Assembly: GCA_963698395.1 (NCBI GenBank)
Contig: CAVOQQ010000003.1
Location: forward strand, 744,001 to 808,000
Direction of reading: 5' to 3'
DNA: 64,000 bases
DNA from: JBBQUN01 sp963698395
Lineage (GTDB): Bacteria; Actinomycetota; Acidimicrobiia; Acidimicrobiales; SZUA-35
Below, piece after piece: positions 42,845 through 51,416 of this stretch (position 1 is its first letter; every line of letters begins with the position of its first letter). Made by a program: the position numbers and the translations under genes. Below the pieces are notes generated by a model. That model was not told where the DNA came from and did not search any database. It worked only from the letters and a program-made list of their open reading frames with translations.

Positions 42845-44545
42845 GTGACTACCAGCACGGTTGGTACCCGTCGCCGTATCGGCGAAATCCTCGTAGAGCT
42901 TGGCATCATCGGTGACGATGACGTTGGTCGCGCCCTCGACCTGCAACGCTCGACCGGCAAGAAGCTCGGCGATGTCCTCCTTTCCGAGGGCATCGTCAAG
43001 CCACGCGACCTCCTTCGAGCGCTTGCGGTGCAGTTCGAACTCGAGTTCGTCGATCTGTCCGAACGACGAATCGATCTCGAACTCGCCCAACAGATCCCAC
43101 CGCAGCTGGCTCGACACCATCGAGCGTTGCCGGTCTGGCATCGCGACGGCAAGATCGTCGTGGCCATGGCCAACCCCGTCGACGTGCTCGCACTCGATGA
43201 CATCCGCGACGCGCTCGGTCGGCCGGTGCTTCCGGTCATGGCCGACAGTGAGCAGATCATGGCGGCGATCGCTCGCCTCGGGCTGAGCGATTCCCGCGTC
43301 CAGGAAGCAATCCAGGCTGCGGTCGGTGACACCGAGCCCGCCCAGGCCGAGGCGGTGGTCAACGAGGTCAACGAGGAACGGGCACCCATCGTCGCCTTCG
43401 TCGACCTGCTGTTGTCGAAGGCCGTGCAGGAGCGAGCGTCGGACATCCACATCGAACCGGGCAAGAACGACCTTCGCGTGAGGTTCCGTGTCGATGGCGT
43501 GCTCCACGAGGCCATGACCCCGCCGAGTTCGTTGCAGGCCGGCATCATCAGTCGAGTCAAGGTCATGGCGGAGATCGACATCGCCGAGCGGCGCATCGCC
43601 CAGGACGGGCGCATGTCGACGGTCGTCGGTGGCCAACCGGTCGACATCCGCGTGGCGACGATCCCCACGATCTACGGCGAGGCGGCGGTGCTGCGAATTC
43701 TTCGCAGCGGCACCGAGATGATCTCCATCGACAACATGGGCTTCCTGCCCCTCCAGCTCGAGCGGTTCAAGGCTGCGTACGAGCGACCCTGGGGTGCCAT
43801 TCTCGTGACCGGTCCGACGGGTTCGGGGAAGTCGACCACGCTCTACGGCGCCCTCGAGGCCCTGAAGGATCCGACCCGCAACATCATCACCGCCGAGGAT
43901 CCCGTCGAGTACAAGATCGACGGCATCAAGCAGGTGCAGGTGAACAACAAGGCGGGCATGACCTTTGCCCGAGCCCTTCGTTCTTTCCTGCGTGCCGACC
44001 CCGATGTCATGCTGGTCGGAGAAATCCGAGACGCCGAGACGGCGACGATCGCCGTCGAAGCCTCCCTCACCGGCCACCTCGTGCTGTCGACGCTGCACAC
44101 CAACACGGCGGCCGCGACACCCATGCGGCTCATCGAAATGGGCGTCGAGCCGTTTCTCGTCACGTCGGCGCTGACGGCAGTCGTGGCCCAGCGGTTGGCG
44201 AGGCGGCTGTGTGATCGCTGCAAGACGCCCCGAAGCACGACGCTCAAAACGCTCGGTGTCGACAGCCTCGACGGCGTCGAAGCCGACGGGAACGGAACGG
44301 TCACGGTGTTCGAAGCCGCCGGCTGTGAAGCGTGCAACGGCACGGGCTACCAGGGCCGTTTCGCCATGCACGAGGTCATGACGATCTCCGATGAGATCCG
44401 AACGGCCATTCTCGGGCGCAGCAGCGCCGAGGAAGTGCATCGCCTCGCGGTGTCCCAGGGGATGATCTCGCTGCGCGCCGATGGTCTCATCAAGGTGTCG
44501 CAGGGGCTCACGACCGTGCAGGAGCTGTACCGAGTCACCACCTGA
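42845..44545 (+). CDS. pilB: Type IV pilus assembly ATPase (PilB/GspE-like)
   Basis: A 566-residue assembly motor. An N-terminal GspE-N domain (GRALDLQRSTGKKLGDVLLSEG) is followed by the ATPase core: SDIHIEPG, Walker A GPTGSGKSTTLYG, Asp box ITAEDPVEYK, Walker B DPDVMLVGEIRD and HLVLSTLHTN. A zinc-binding tetracysteine (CDRC...CEAC) follows. GGAG at 42837 supports GTG 42845. It is transcribed away from pilT, with the divergent promoter region between them. Confidence 0.94.
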   Translation: MTTSTVGTRRRIGEILVELGIIGDDDVGRALDLQRSTGKKLGDVLLSEGIVKPRDLLRALAVQFELEFVDLSERRIDLELAQQIPPQLARHHRALPVWHRDGKIVVAMANPVDVLALDDIRDALGRPVLPVMADSEQIMAAIARLGLSDSRVQEAIQAAVGDTEPAQAEAVVNEVNEERAPIVAFVDLLLSKAVQERASDIHIEPGKNDLRVRFRVDGVLHEAMTPPSSLQAGIISRVKVMAEIDIAERRIAQDGRMSTVVGGQPVDIRVATIPTIYGEAAVLRILRSGTEMISIDNMGFLPLQLERFKAAYERPWGAILVTGPTGSGKSTTLYGALEALKDPTRNIITAEDPVEYKIDGIKQVQVNNKAGMTFARALRSFLRADPDVMLVGEIRDAETATIAVEASLTGHLVLSTLHTNTAAATPMRLIEMGVEPFLVTSALTAVVAQRLARRLCDRCKTPRSTTLKTLGVDSLDGVEADGNGTVTVFEAAGCEACNGTGYQGRFAMHEVMTISDEIRTAILGRSSAEEVHRLAVSQGMISLRADGLIKVSQGLTTVQELYRVTT

Positions 44546-44611
44546 CGGCGCCCGGTTTCGAGCTGTCGCCGGCGATGCTGGTGTCGAGCGAGGCCCGACG
44601 TTCCGCCGGGT

Positions 44612-45115
44612 TCAGGTGAGGATCAGGCTGGGTCCGGCGAGGGCGACGACCCCGGCGCCGACACAGAGTGACGGCCCGAATGGCACCGCCGTTCCTCGCG
44701 CCGTCACGCCCTGACGGCGCACCAGAATCGCCACGCTGAGGAGTCCGAAGGCGCTCGCCAACATCAGGCACCAGGCGACCATCAAGGCGACATCGACCGC
44801 CGAGTCTCGAGTCCAGCCGAGGATCAGGCCGAGTGTGAGCGCCAGCTTCACATCCCCCATGCCCAGGCCATCGGGCTTGATCACGTGGAGGGTGCCGAGG
44901 ATCGCAGTGAGCACGACCGCACCCAAGGCGGCGTTCGTCGCGTCGCCCGACGTGTTGCGGCTGATGGCGAGAGCCGTGATCGTCGACGACGTGAGCGCCA
45001 AGACGAGCAGCGAGAGTCGATCGGGAATGCGCTTGGTGCGTCGGTCGATGTCGGCGATGAGGGCCAAGATGGGGGCCGCAACCATGAGCGGTCCGTATGC
45101 GTGGAGCAGACTCAT
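44612..45115 (-). CDS. Prepilin peptidase, A24 family (PilD-like, truncated form)
   Basis: A 167-residue membrane protein with about six helices. The catalytic Asp pair is visible in ADIDRRTKRIPD and GMGDVKLAL. Prepilin peptidases of diderm bacteria carry an N-terminal N-methyltransferase domain with a Cys motif; this protein has only the aspartic protease part, as in many monoderm relatives. ATG 45115 is chosen; the in-frame extension to 45226 overlaps the minor pilin gene and has no good start. Confidence 0.88.
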   Translation of the reverse strand: MSLLHAYGPLMVAAPILALIADIDRRTKRIPDRLSLLVLALTSSTITALAISRNTSGDATNAALGAVVLTAILGTLHVIKPDGLGMGDVKLALTLGLILGWTRDSAVDVALMVAWCLMLASAFGLLSVAILVRRQGVTARGTAVPFGPSLCVGAGVVALAGPSLILT

Positions 45116-45161
45116 CACGATCCGCTCGGCCGGTGGTGACCCATCGGTGTCCTGTCTGTTC

Positions 45162-46343
45162 TCACGGCGCGACCGAGTGCCATGCAGAGCTCGTCCATTC
45201 GATCGTTGCGTCGACGACCCGAGCATCGGCGCTGACCCTGAGCGAGTTGTTGGTGAACGTGAGCGAACCGAGGGTCGCTCGGCCGGTGATGTCGAACGCG
45301 GTGTCGACGGTGACCTCTCGTGATGGTGCGTCGAGGATGCCGGTCATCTTGGTCCCGTCGTCGAAGAAACGGCCGTACTCGTAGCCGCCGCCGCTGGTCG
45401 GCCCGCCGACGGCCTCGACGATCAGGTCGCGGGGATCGCCGCCGGGATTGAGGTTGGCCCGCAGGAACCAGAGTGTGACCTTCGAGTCGACGTGGATGAT
45501 GACGGGTGGATTGATGATGTTGACGGTCTGGTACAGGATCGTCGGCCAGTGGCCGAAGTAGGGATTGTCGGTTCGGAACGTGCATCGAAACGGTTTGCCG
45601 TTCTTGCCGTCGACGGTGCCCAGGAATCCGTACACGCGGCTCCGGTTTCCGTTGGTCTGGGTGAGCGTCGCCTGCGGGCAGTTCTGATAGTCGGTGGGGT
45701 CCGGTGGTTGCGGCGTGGGCCAGGTCGGCGACTGGGTCGTCTGATTCGTGCAGCCGGTGCACGAACCGGACGGGGTGAAGGTGTGAATCGCCAGGCCCCG
45801 GGCATTGCCCGACACGCTGACGGCGCCATTGCTGCCGATCGGCTCGGACAGCGCATGGTTGTTGCTCGAGATCCTCATGCCCTTGGTGGTGAAGAGCGCA
45901 TACGGCGAGTCACCGGCGTAGGCGCCGGTGAGCGAGGCCGAGGCACCTCTCGAGATCGAGCCCAACGCCGAGCTGGAACGGGATGCGGTGGCCTCTACTG
46001 TCCAACTGAGCGTCGCCTCCTTCGTCGCCGTGTAGGTATAGGACACGTCGTTGATGGTGCCGGAGCCAGTGAAGCTGCTGTTCTCGCCGAGTTCGATCCG
46101 ACTCATGGCGTTGGCCATGGCAGCATCGAGTCCGTCGGTCACCGAGCGTTGCATCTCCTGACGCATCGACGCTCGCGCGCTCGACTGGCTGTAGGCGAAC
46201 ATCGATGCCGCGAGCATCCCGATGACCATGAGCACGAGCATCGACATGATGACCGAACCCCGTTCGCCCTCGCGCCCTCCTTCGCTCGCACGTTCGGCTG
46301 TCGGCCCGTGCACGGTGTTCGTCGATCGAACGGGCGTCAGCAT
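45162..46343 (-). CDS. PilX-like surface/minor pilin-related protein
   Basis: A 393-residue protein with an N-terminal hydrophobic segment (SVIMSMLVLMVIGMLAASMF) and a long extracytoplasmic region. Its N terminus GERGSVIMSML resembles PilX-like proteins, which lack a normal prepilin cleavage motif. The protein is rich in Ser, Thr and Gly, with a Pro-rich stretch near residue 230. It shares an operon with two minor pilins. The start ATG 46343 overlaps the preceding gene by 7 bp. Confidence 0.72.
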   Translation of the reverse strand: MLTPVRSTNTVHGPTAERASEGGREGERGSVIMSMLVLMVIGMLAASMFAYSQSSARASMRQEMQRSVTDGLDAAMANAMSRIELGENSSFTGSGTINDVSYTYTATKEATLSWTVEATASRSSSALGSISRGASASLTGAYAGDSPYALFTTKGMRISSNNHALSEPIGSNGAVSVSGNARGLAIHTFTPSGSCTGCTNQTTQSPTWPTPQPPDPTDYQNCPQATLTQTNGNRSRVYGFLGTVDGKNGKPFRCTFRTDNPYFGHWPTILYQTVNIINPPVIIHVDSKVTLWFLRANLNPGGDPRDLIVEAVGGPTSGGGYEYGRFFDDGTKMTGILDAPSREVTVDTAFDITGRATLGSLTFTNNSLRVSADARVVDATIEWTSSAWHSVAP

Positions 46344-46882
46344 GATCCACTCCCGGCGTTGAGGTTTCGGCTGGCGACGTCGAACGCGAGGTGATCGATG
46401 CCGGTGCGGGTCGCGCGTTCGATGTTCACGCTCACGTAGCCGGGGCACGTCACGGCGGCGGTGAGCACCTTGTTGCCGTTCTGATCGAAAGCGGCAAAGG
46501 GTGCAGCGGGATTGAGCGTCGAGAGATCATCGAGCACGACCGACGACGTCGGCTTCCCTGCGACGGTCACCGTTCGGATCAGCGCAGCATCCTTGCGTGC
46601 CCAGGTGACCGCGACGGACGCGCCGCTCCGGTCGACCACGGTCATCGACAAGACGCCGGCGCTGATCTGCATGCTCGTGGCCGAGCGAATGTCGGCACTG
46701 ATCCGCTCGACGGCGACGGCGCCACTCCTGGTGGCATCGATCGATGCGGTCTGCGCCGCTTCGGCGGATGTGGCGCTTCGGAGCACCATGAGGATCGGAA
46801 TGGTGGCGATGACCAGGATCGTGAGTGCCACCAACACCTCGACGACCGTGAAGCCGGCAGTGCCTCCACGCCGATCGGTCAT
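46337..46882 (-). CDS. Minor prepilin (PilW-like)
   Basis: A 181-residue prepilin-like protein. The leader MTDRRGGTAG precedes FTVVEVLVALTILVIATIPILMVL, a normal type IV pilin helix with Glu5. The rest is a beta-rich domain with no strong motif. It is the middle gene of a three-gene minor pilin set and overlaps both neighbours by a few bases. Minor pilins of this kind prime pilus assembly or sit at the tip. Confidence 0.82.
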   Translation of the reverse strand: MTDRRGGTAGFTVVEVLVALTILVIATIPILMVLRSATSAEAAQTASIDATRSGAVAVERISADIRSATSMQISAGVLSMTVVDRSGASVAVTWARKDAALIRTVTVAGKPTSSVVLDDLSTLNPAAPFAAFDQNGNKVLTAAVTCPGYVSVNIERATRTGIDHLAFDVASRNLNAGSGSC

Positions 46883-47388
46883 GGCGCAGCCGTTCGCGAG
46901 ATGGCGGTGTCCGACCGAGTGTCATGTGATCCGTGATCGTCGTTCCACCTGACGATCACGGTCACCTGTTTGAACGCCTTGTCGACCGTGGTCCCGTTGA
47001 CCGTTGCCGAGCGCCAGGTGACGTACCGGGCGATCTCGTAGGTCACGCCATCGATGACCGCCGACGACGAGGAGATGATCCGTCCGTTGCTCGCATCGGT
47101 GACCTGCGGAGCGCCTTCGAATGTGGGCGATCCGGTGGCGGGGACCTTCATGGCGAGCTGGTCGTAGGGAATCGCTCGGGCCTTCTCGAGCTCCGAGGCG
47201 GTGAGCTGCGTCGCGCTGGCCAGGCGGTCGCCGCTGGCGGCGAGGTCGTTCGAGGCGCTCATCGACTGATAGAGCGCAAGCGAGCCGATCGTGAGCAGCA
47301 TCATGGCCACCAGCATCTCGGTCACGGTGAAGCCGGAACCGAGGTCATGACGTGAGCGCGTCGGAGGCGATGACTGACAGGGTTGCAC
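46879..47388 (-). CDS. Minor prepilin (PilV-like)
   Basis: A 169-residue prepilin-like protein. A leader of about 19 residues precedes FTVTEMLVAMMLLTIGSLALYQSM, the type IV pilin helix with Glu at position 5. GTG 47388 is chosen because the frame upstream would overlap the divergent PilM-PilN gene. The C-terminal part ends TAISRTAAP, and the stop overlaps the next gene's start by 4 bp. Confidence 0.8.
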   Translation of the reverse strand: MQPCQSSPPTRSRHDLGSGFTVTEMLVAMMLLTIGSLALYQSMSASNDLAASGDRLASATQLTASELEKARAIPYDQLAMKVPATGSPTFEGAPQVTDASNGRIISSSSAVIDGVTYEIARYVTWRSATVNGTTVDKAFKQVTVIVRWNDDHGSHDTRSDTAISRTAAP

Positions 47389-47442
47389 GAGCAGAGTCTC
47401 GGCTGCGAGGAGAGCTGCGTAAGCCGATTGCTGATGATTGTC

Positions 47443-47469
47443 TAAACAGCGACACGGTTCATCCGATGG
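47443..47469 (+). promoter_or_regulatory. Sigma-28-like promoter of the PilM-PilN operon
   Basis: TAAACAGC (47443-47450), 11 bases, then TCCGATGG (47462-47469). TAAA is the exact sigma-28 core -35. The element differs from that before pilB by one base on each side (TGTCT-A-AACAGC and T-CCGATGG), with identical spacing. Transcription would start near 47476, leaving a leader of about 36 bases that carries GAGGA before the TTG start. Confidence 0.6.
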
Positions 47470-47511
47470 TGTGCCGGTGAGCGTTTTGACGATGACAACA
47501 GAGGATCGGCC

Positions 47512-49257
47512 TTGATTGCACGATCGATCGTGGGCGTGACCGTTCACGACGACGTGCTGCGTGGTCTCGAGATCACTCGTGATCAGCCGAGTCGTTGGGG
47601 CGAGGTTGCCTTGCCGCCCGGGGTCATCGATCAGGGTGCCGTGGTGGATGCCACGGTGCTCGCTGCTTCGCTCCGGGAACTCTGGGACACGGCCGGCTTC
47701 GCGACGAAGCGGATCGCCCTCGCCATCGAGACCGAAGCAGCCACCATTCGACGCGTCTCACTACCCGCTGCCGTTGCCGATGACATCGCCGAGGCCGCGG
47801 CGTACGACATTGCCGAGATCCTGGCCTATCCAGCGGCGGAGGCGGTGATCGATCACGCAGTGCTCAATGCCGACGCCGTCAACGCCCAGGTCGAGCGGTC
47901 CGGGTCAGCCGACGAGGGGGAGGTCGACGGTTCGCCGATCGAAACCCTCGTGGTTGCGGTCCGCCGCGAAACCATCGAATCGTTCACCCAAGCCGCCAAG
48001 CTCGCCGGTTTGCGTTGGGTGCGGGCCGAACTCGCCCCCGCGGCGAATGTGTCGCTGCTCCCCGAGGGATGCCTCGACAACATCACGGTCGACGGGCCGC
48101 CGGCCGACGAGGGCACCCCGCGAGAATCGGTCGGAAACGGGATCGCAACGCTCGGCGCCGTGGTCTCGATCGGCGAAACGACGACGACGGTGTCGGTACA
48201 CGACGGGGAGGGCTTGCTCTTCGCCCGCGTGCTGATGACCGGTGTCGGTGAGCTGGCCTCGTTGTCCCACGAGCTCGAGAGTCAGCTGGCCGAGGTCGAG
48301 ATCCTCCGAACCGGCGGCAACGCATCGGAAGGCGGCAGCGCCGCTCCGAGCAGCGACGCACCCGGCGTTGCCGTGGTTGCCGAGGGCATTCGTCGAACAC
48401 TGCTCTTCCACACGACCGAAATCGACAAACGACCCATCCACCACGTCGTACTCTGCGGCGCCAGCAGTCGAGCGAGCGGGCTGCTCGAACGAGTGACCGA
48501 AGCGCTTCCGAACGCGTCGGTTGCGTTGCTCGAGCACGCCGATTGGCCGACGATCGAACAGCCCGAACGGTTCGACACGGCCTTCGCCGTCGCCCGACTG
48601 GTCCTGACATCCCACAGCGACCACCTCCGTGACCTTTCGCTCGTTCCGGACTCGGTGCTCGCCAAACGAAACGACACCCGCGCCGGCTTGGCCGGCGCCG
48701 TCGTTGCCGCAGTGGTTGCCGTGGTGGCATTCGGAAGCTTCCAGAACCGCTCGACGGCGATCGATCAGCAGGAGGTTGCCGTCGAGGCAGCCGAATCCGC
48801 TGTCGCCCGTGTCCGCACCGAGGTCGCACGGTATGCCGACGAGCGTTCGCTGGCGGCCGAGATCGACCGGCGTCGCGCTCTCGTGACAACGCTGGCGGCC
48901 GACCGCGTCGCCGTGCCCTCATTGATCGGCCAACTGGCCGAGGCGATGCCTGACGATTCGGTCCTCCGGTCGCTGCAGATTTCGGCGGTCGACACCGTTG
49001 CCGAGGCGAACGGAGGGGGTGCCTCTGACGGGGCGCTGGTGGCCATCGATGGTGCTGCGCCCGATTTCGACGGTGTTGCCGAGTGGATCGAGGGGGTCGA
49101 CAACAGCGGTGTTCTCACCGATGTCCGCCTCATCGGGACCTCCTTTGGGCCCTATGGCTCGGACGAGCAAGACGTCGCCATCTTTCAGGCGACGGCGAGA
49201 GTGACGCCCGAGATGATCGCGTCACCGCCGGCGGTCATCTCGGAGGTGACCGAATGA
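47512..49257 (+). CDS. PilM-PilN fusion protein of the type IV pilus
   Basis: A 581-residue protein combining two usually separate pilus proteins. Residues 1-370 are PilM-like, an actin-like fold (IVGVTVHDDVLRGLEI near the start, a nucleotide-site strand VVLCGASSRASGLLERV near 312). Residues 391-410 are a membrane helix (AGLAGAVVAAVVAVVAFGSF), followed by a coiled coil (QQEVAVEAAESAVARVRTEV) and a PilN-like extracytoplasmic domain. The fusion would join the cytoplasmic and outer parts of the inner-membrane complex in one chain. GAGGA six bases before TTG 47512 supports the start. Confidence 0.88.
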   Translation: MIARSIVGVTVHDDVLRGLEITRDQPSRWGEVALPPGVIDQGAVVDATVLAASLRELWDTAGFATKRIALAIETEAATIRRVSLPAAVADDIAEAAAYDIAEILAYPAAEAVIDHAVLNADAVNAQVERSGSADEGEVDGSPIETLVVAVRRETIESFTQAAKLAGLRWVRAELAPAANVSLLPEGCLDNITVDGPPADEGTPRESVGNGIATLGAVVSIGETTTTVSVHDGEGLLFARVLMTGVGELASLSHELESQLAEVEILRTGGNASEGGSAAPSSDAPGVAVVAEGIRRTLLFHTTEIDKRPIHHVVLCGASSRASGLLERVTEALPNASVALLEHADWPTIEQPERFDTAFAVARLVLTSHSDHLRDLSLVPDSVLAKRNDTRAGLAGAVVAAVVAVVAFGSFQNRSTAIDQQEVAVEAAESAVARVRTEVARYADERSLAAEIDRRRALVTTLAADRVAVPSLIGQLAEAMPDDSVLRSLQISAVDTVAEANGGGASDGALVAIDGAAPDFDGVAEWIEGVDNSGVLTDVRLIGTSFGPYGSDEQDVAIFQATARVTPEMIASPPAVISEVTE

Positions 49258-49874
49258 GATCACGACTCATCGCCATCGCCGCCGTGCCGCCCCTGCTCGT
49301 CGCCGGACTCTGGGTCGGCGCCGTCGTGCTGCCGACGGGGAACAGCGCCAACGATCTGCAAGACCGTCTCGAGGCGAGCGACGCCGAACTGGTCGATCTG
49401 GCCCTGGTGCTCGAGGACTCGCGGTCGGTCGATTCTCGCCTCGCCGAGCTGAACACCCAGCTCGACCATCTGCTGATCGCCGTGCCGCCGACTTCCGACA
49501 TTGCCGGTTTCGTGCGACTCGTCCATTCGATCGCCGACGAGTCGGGAACGCTGATCACCTCGGTCACTCCACAAACCGAACAGGACAGCACCATCTCGCT
49601 CGGTTCTCAGGTCACGACCGTTTCGTTGTCGCTCGAAGGTGACTACCCGGCGGTCATGGCCTTCGTCGATGGCCTGCTCACTGCCGACCGTCTGGTCCAG
49701 GTCGACAGCGTCGACCTCGCAGCGGACTCATCGGCCGGATCACTCTTCGTGGAACTCGTCGTCTCGGTCTACTCCGAGGCGGGTGGCTCCACTGCCGTCG
49801 GCGATCTCTTCTCCCAAGCCGGCCAGCAGGTCGATGACGCGTCGGCAGGACTCACCCTCGAGGCGGACAGCTGA
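49254..49874 (+). CDS. PilO-like type IV pilus protein
   Basis: A 206-residue protein. An N-terminal membrane helix (RLIAIAAVPPLLVAGLWVGAVVL) is followed by a coiled-coil segment (residues 35-75) and an alpha/beta PilO-type domain (SLEGDYPAVMAFVDGLLTADRLVQ). It forms the inner-membrane alignment complex with the PilM-PilN protein. ATGA overlap with the fusion gene and TGATG overlap with the next gene show tight coupling. Confidence 0.85.
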   Translation: MRSRLIAIAAVPPLLVAGLWVGAVVLPTGNSANDLQDRLEASDAELVDLALVLEDSRSVDSRLAELNTQLDHLLIAVPPTSDIAGFVRLVHSIADESGTLITSVTPQTEQDSTISLGSQVTTVSLSLEGDYPAVMAFVDGLLTADRLVQVDSVDLAADSSAGSLFVELVVSVYSEAGGSTAVGDLFSQAGQQVDDASAGLTLEADS

Positions 49875-50341
49875 TGGAAGCGATCTCACCGAAACTCAAG
49901 GTCGGATTGGGCCTTGCCGCTGCAGCCGCCATCTTCTCGTTCGTACGCGACGGTGGCGGCACGGAGCCCCTCATGGGGGAGACCTTCGACAGCCCCCTCG
50001 CGCTCGTGATGGAGAACGACACCTCACCGACGACCTGGAACGCTCCGCCGGTGACTCGGAACCCCTTCGCCTCGGGGGAGCTCCGTGTCGATGACGAAGC
50101 AGTCGAGGATCTCACGACCGAGACGACGCTCGGCCCTGCGATCGCCGAAGGAGGCGTCGCCGATGGTGCAGCGTCGACGTCGACGTCACTGCGCACGCTC
50201 GACACCACGGGCACCACGCTGAGTTTGGCCGAAACGATCGATCGACGGCTTCCGCCCGCTGCGCAGACGACGACCACCGTGGTCCCCGACGACAGTCAGA
50301 CGCCGTCCACCGGCGCAGGAGCTGCCGAGCTCGACGGATAG
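49874..50341 (+). CDS. PilP-position protein of the type IV pilus operon
   Basis: A 155-residue protein with an N-terminal membrane helix (VGLGLAAAAAIFSFV) and an extracytoplasmic region that is largely low-complexity Thr/Ser/Pro/Ala. Residues APPVTRNPFAS resemble the R-D/N-P-F motif of PilP. Genomic position (PilMNO-x) supports that role, but sequence similarity is otherwise weak. It is the last gene of the pilus region, and a strong terminator follows. Confidence 0.6.
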   Translation: MEAISPKLKVGLGLAAAAAIFSFVRDGGGTEPLMGETFDSPLALVMENDTSPTTWNAPPVTRNPFASGELRVDDEAVEDLTTETTLGPAIAEGGVADGAASTSTSLRTLDTTGTTLSLAETIDRRLPPAAQTTTTVVPDDSQTPSTGAGAAELDG

Positions 50342-50424
50342 TGCGGGCACCCTGCGGACCTCCGCCCTCGCTGCGGCACGCCCGGACTGAAGAGCACGGA
50401 CTGAAGAGCACGAACCGGAGAGCA

Positions 50425-50456
50425 CGAACGCCCACCCTCGCAAGGGTGGGCGTTCG
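50425..50456. terminator. Strong bidirectional terminator
   Basis: A perfect 14-bp stem (50425-50438 with 50443-50456) closes a CGCA tetraloop between the rightward pilus operon and the leftward tRNA-Ser. An imperfect direct repeat, GGACTGAAGAGCAC twice, lies just before it. Confidence 0.85.
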
Positions 50457-50463
50457 CTGTGAG

Positions 50464-50552
50464 CGGAGAGGGTGGGATTTGAACCCACGGTGGGCTTGCG
50501 CCCACACCTCCTTAGCAGGGAGGCACATTCGGCCGGACTCTGTCACCTCTCC
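50464..50552 (-). tRNA. tRNA-Ser(GCU)
   Basis: The 89-nt class II tRNA on the minus strand has acceptor stem GGAGAGG/CCTCTCC and discriminator G. The anticodon loop CTGCTAA gives GCT, and a long variable arm (TGTGGGCGCAAGCCCAC) and T loop TTCAAAT follow. CCA is not encoded. Confidence 0.97.
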
Positions 50553-50687
50553 GGGACGTGGCGAGTGTAACCAGAACGGCCGCCCAGTCGCATCCGTCCC
50601 CTTGCCTCATACGGCGAATCGATGGGCTCGGCGAGCCGTGTCGCCACTAAGTGCGACTAACGCGCCAACGTGGGGCAAACTGGGCAG

Positions 50688-51341
50688 GTGGCGAACAAGA
50701 CCTATGCACAGTGCTGTCCGGTTTCGAGAGCACTCGACATCATCGGGGAACGTTGGACCCTTCTCATCATCCGTGATCTCGGGTTCGGCCTTCGCCGATT
50801 CTCCGAGCTCCAGAGCGAACTCGCCGGCATCAGCCCGAGCCTGCTGTCGGGTCGACTCCGCCAGCTCACCGACGCCGGGGTCATCGAGCGGGTCGGGAAC
50901 CGATACCACCTCACCGAGCGGGGAATCGAACTCCTCGATGTGATCAACGAGATCGGCCGGTGGGGCATCGGTCTGATGGGGCATCACGTCGACGACGAGC
51001 AGTATTCCGACTTCTTTCCTCGTGCCGCCATCGGCTTCATGGTCCGGCCGGAGCTGCTGCCCGACGGTGCCTTGATCGCCGAACTCCACCTCGACGACCG
51101 GATCCACACGCTCGAGATCGCCGAGCCGTCGATCGACCTGCGGCCGTCGCGTCGGATCACGGTGCATGACGGACCAGCCAACGAGCCGGTCGACGTGCGT
51201 GTGCGCGGTTCGCTCGACGACCTCACGCGCTATCGGCAGGGAACGCTCCCCTCCGGCACGGCCTTCGATGGTGAGGTTCTCGATCTCGACGGCGATCCCG
51301 GTGCCAAGGCCATCGTCGGCCGCCTGTTCTCCGCCGGCTGA
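50688..51341 (+). CDS. HxlR-family transcriptional regulator
   Basis: A 217-residue winged-helix regulator. CCPVSRALDIIGERWTLLIIRDL and FSELQSELAGISPSLLSGRLRQL are the HxlR signature with a Cys-Cys start. The last 100 residues form an extra C-terminal domain (sterol-carrier-like, DGALIAELHLDDRIHTLEI) that may sense a ligand. GTG 50688 is chosen; no strong ribosome binding site is seen. CACTAAGTGCGACTAACG just upstream contains a repeated ACTAA that could be its operator. Confidence 0.85.
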   Translation: MANKTYAQCCPVSRALDIIGERWTLLIIRDLGFGLRRFSELQSELAGISPSLLSGRLRQLTDAGVIERVGNRYHLTERGIELLDVINEIGRWGIGLMGHHVDDEQYSDFFPRAAIGFMVRPELLPDGALIAELHLDDRIHTLEIAEPSIDLRPSRRITVHDGPANEPVDVRVRGSLDDLTRYRQGTLPSGTAFDGEVLDLDGDPGAKAIVGRLFSAG

Positions 51342-51416
51342 TTCCGGGGGCCGGCGCCCGGGCGGAACCGTCGTGGCGGAGGGAGGAGTGGCACGCAGCC
51401 TCACCGAACCCGCCGA

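Noticed and set aside
45115..45180. A CCGATGG element upstream of the prepilin peptidase as a third sigma-28-like promoter
   Set aside because: No matching -35 at the required spacing.
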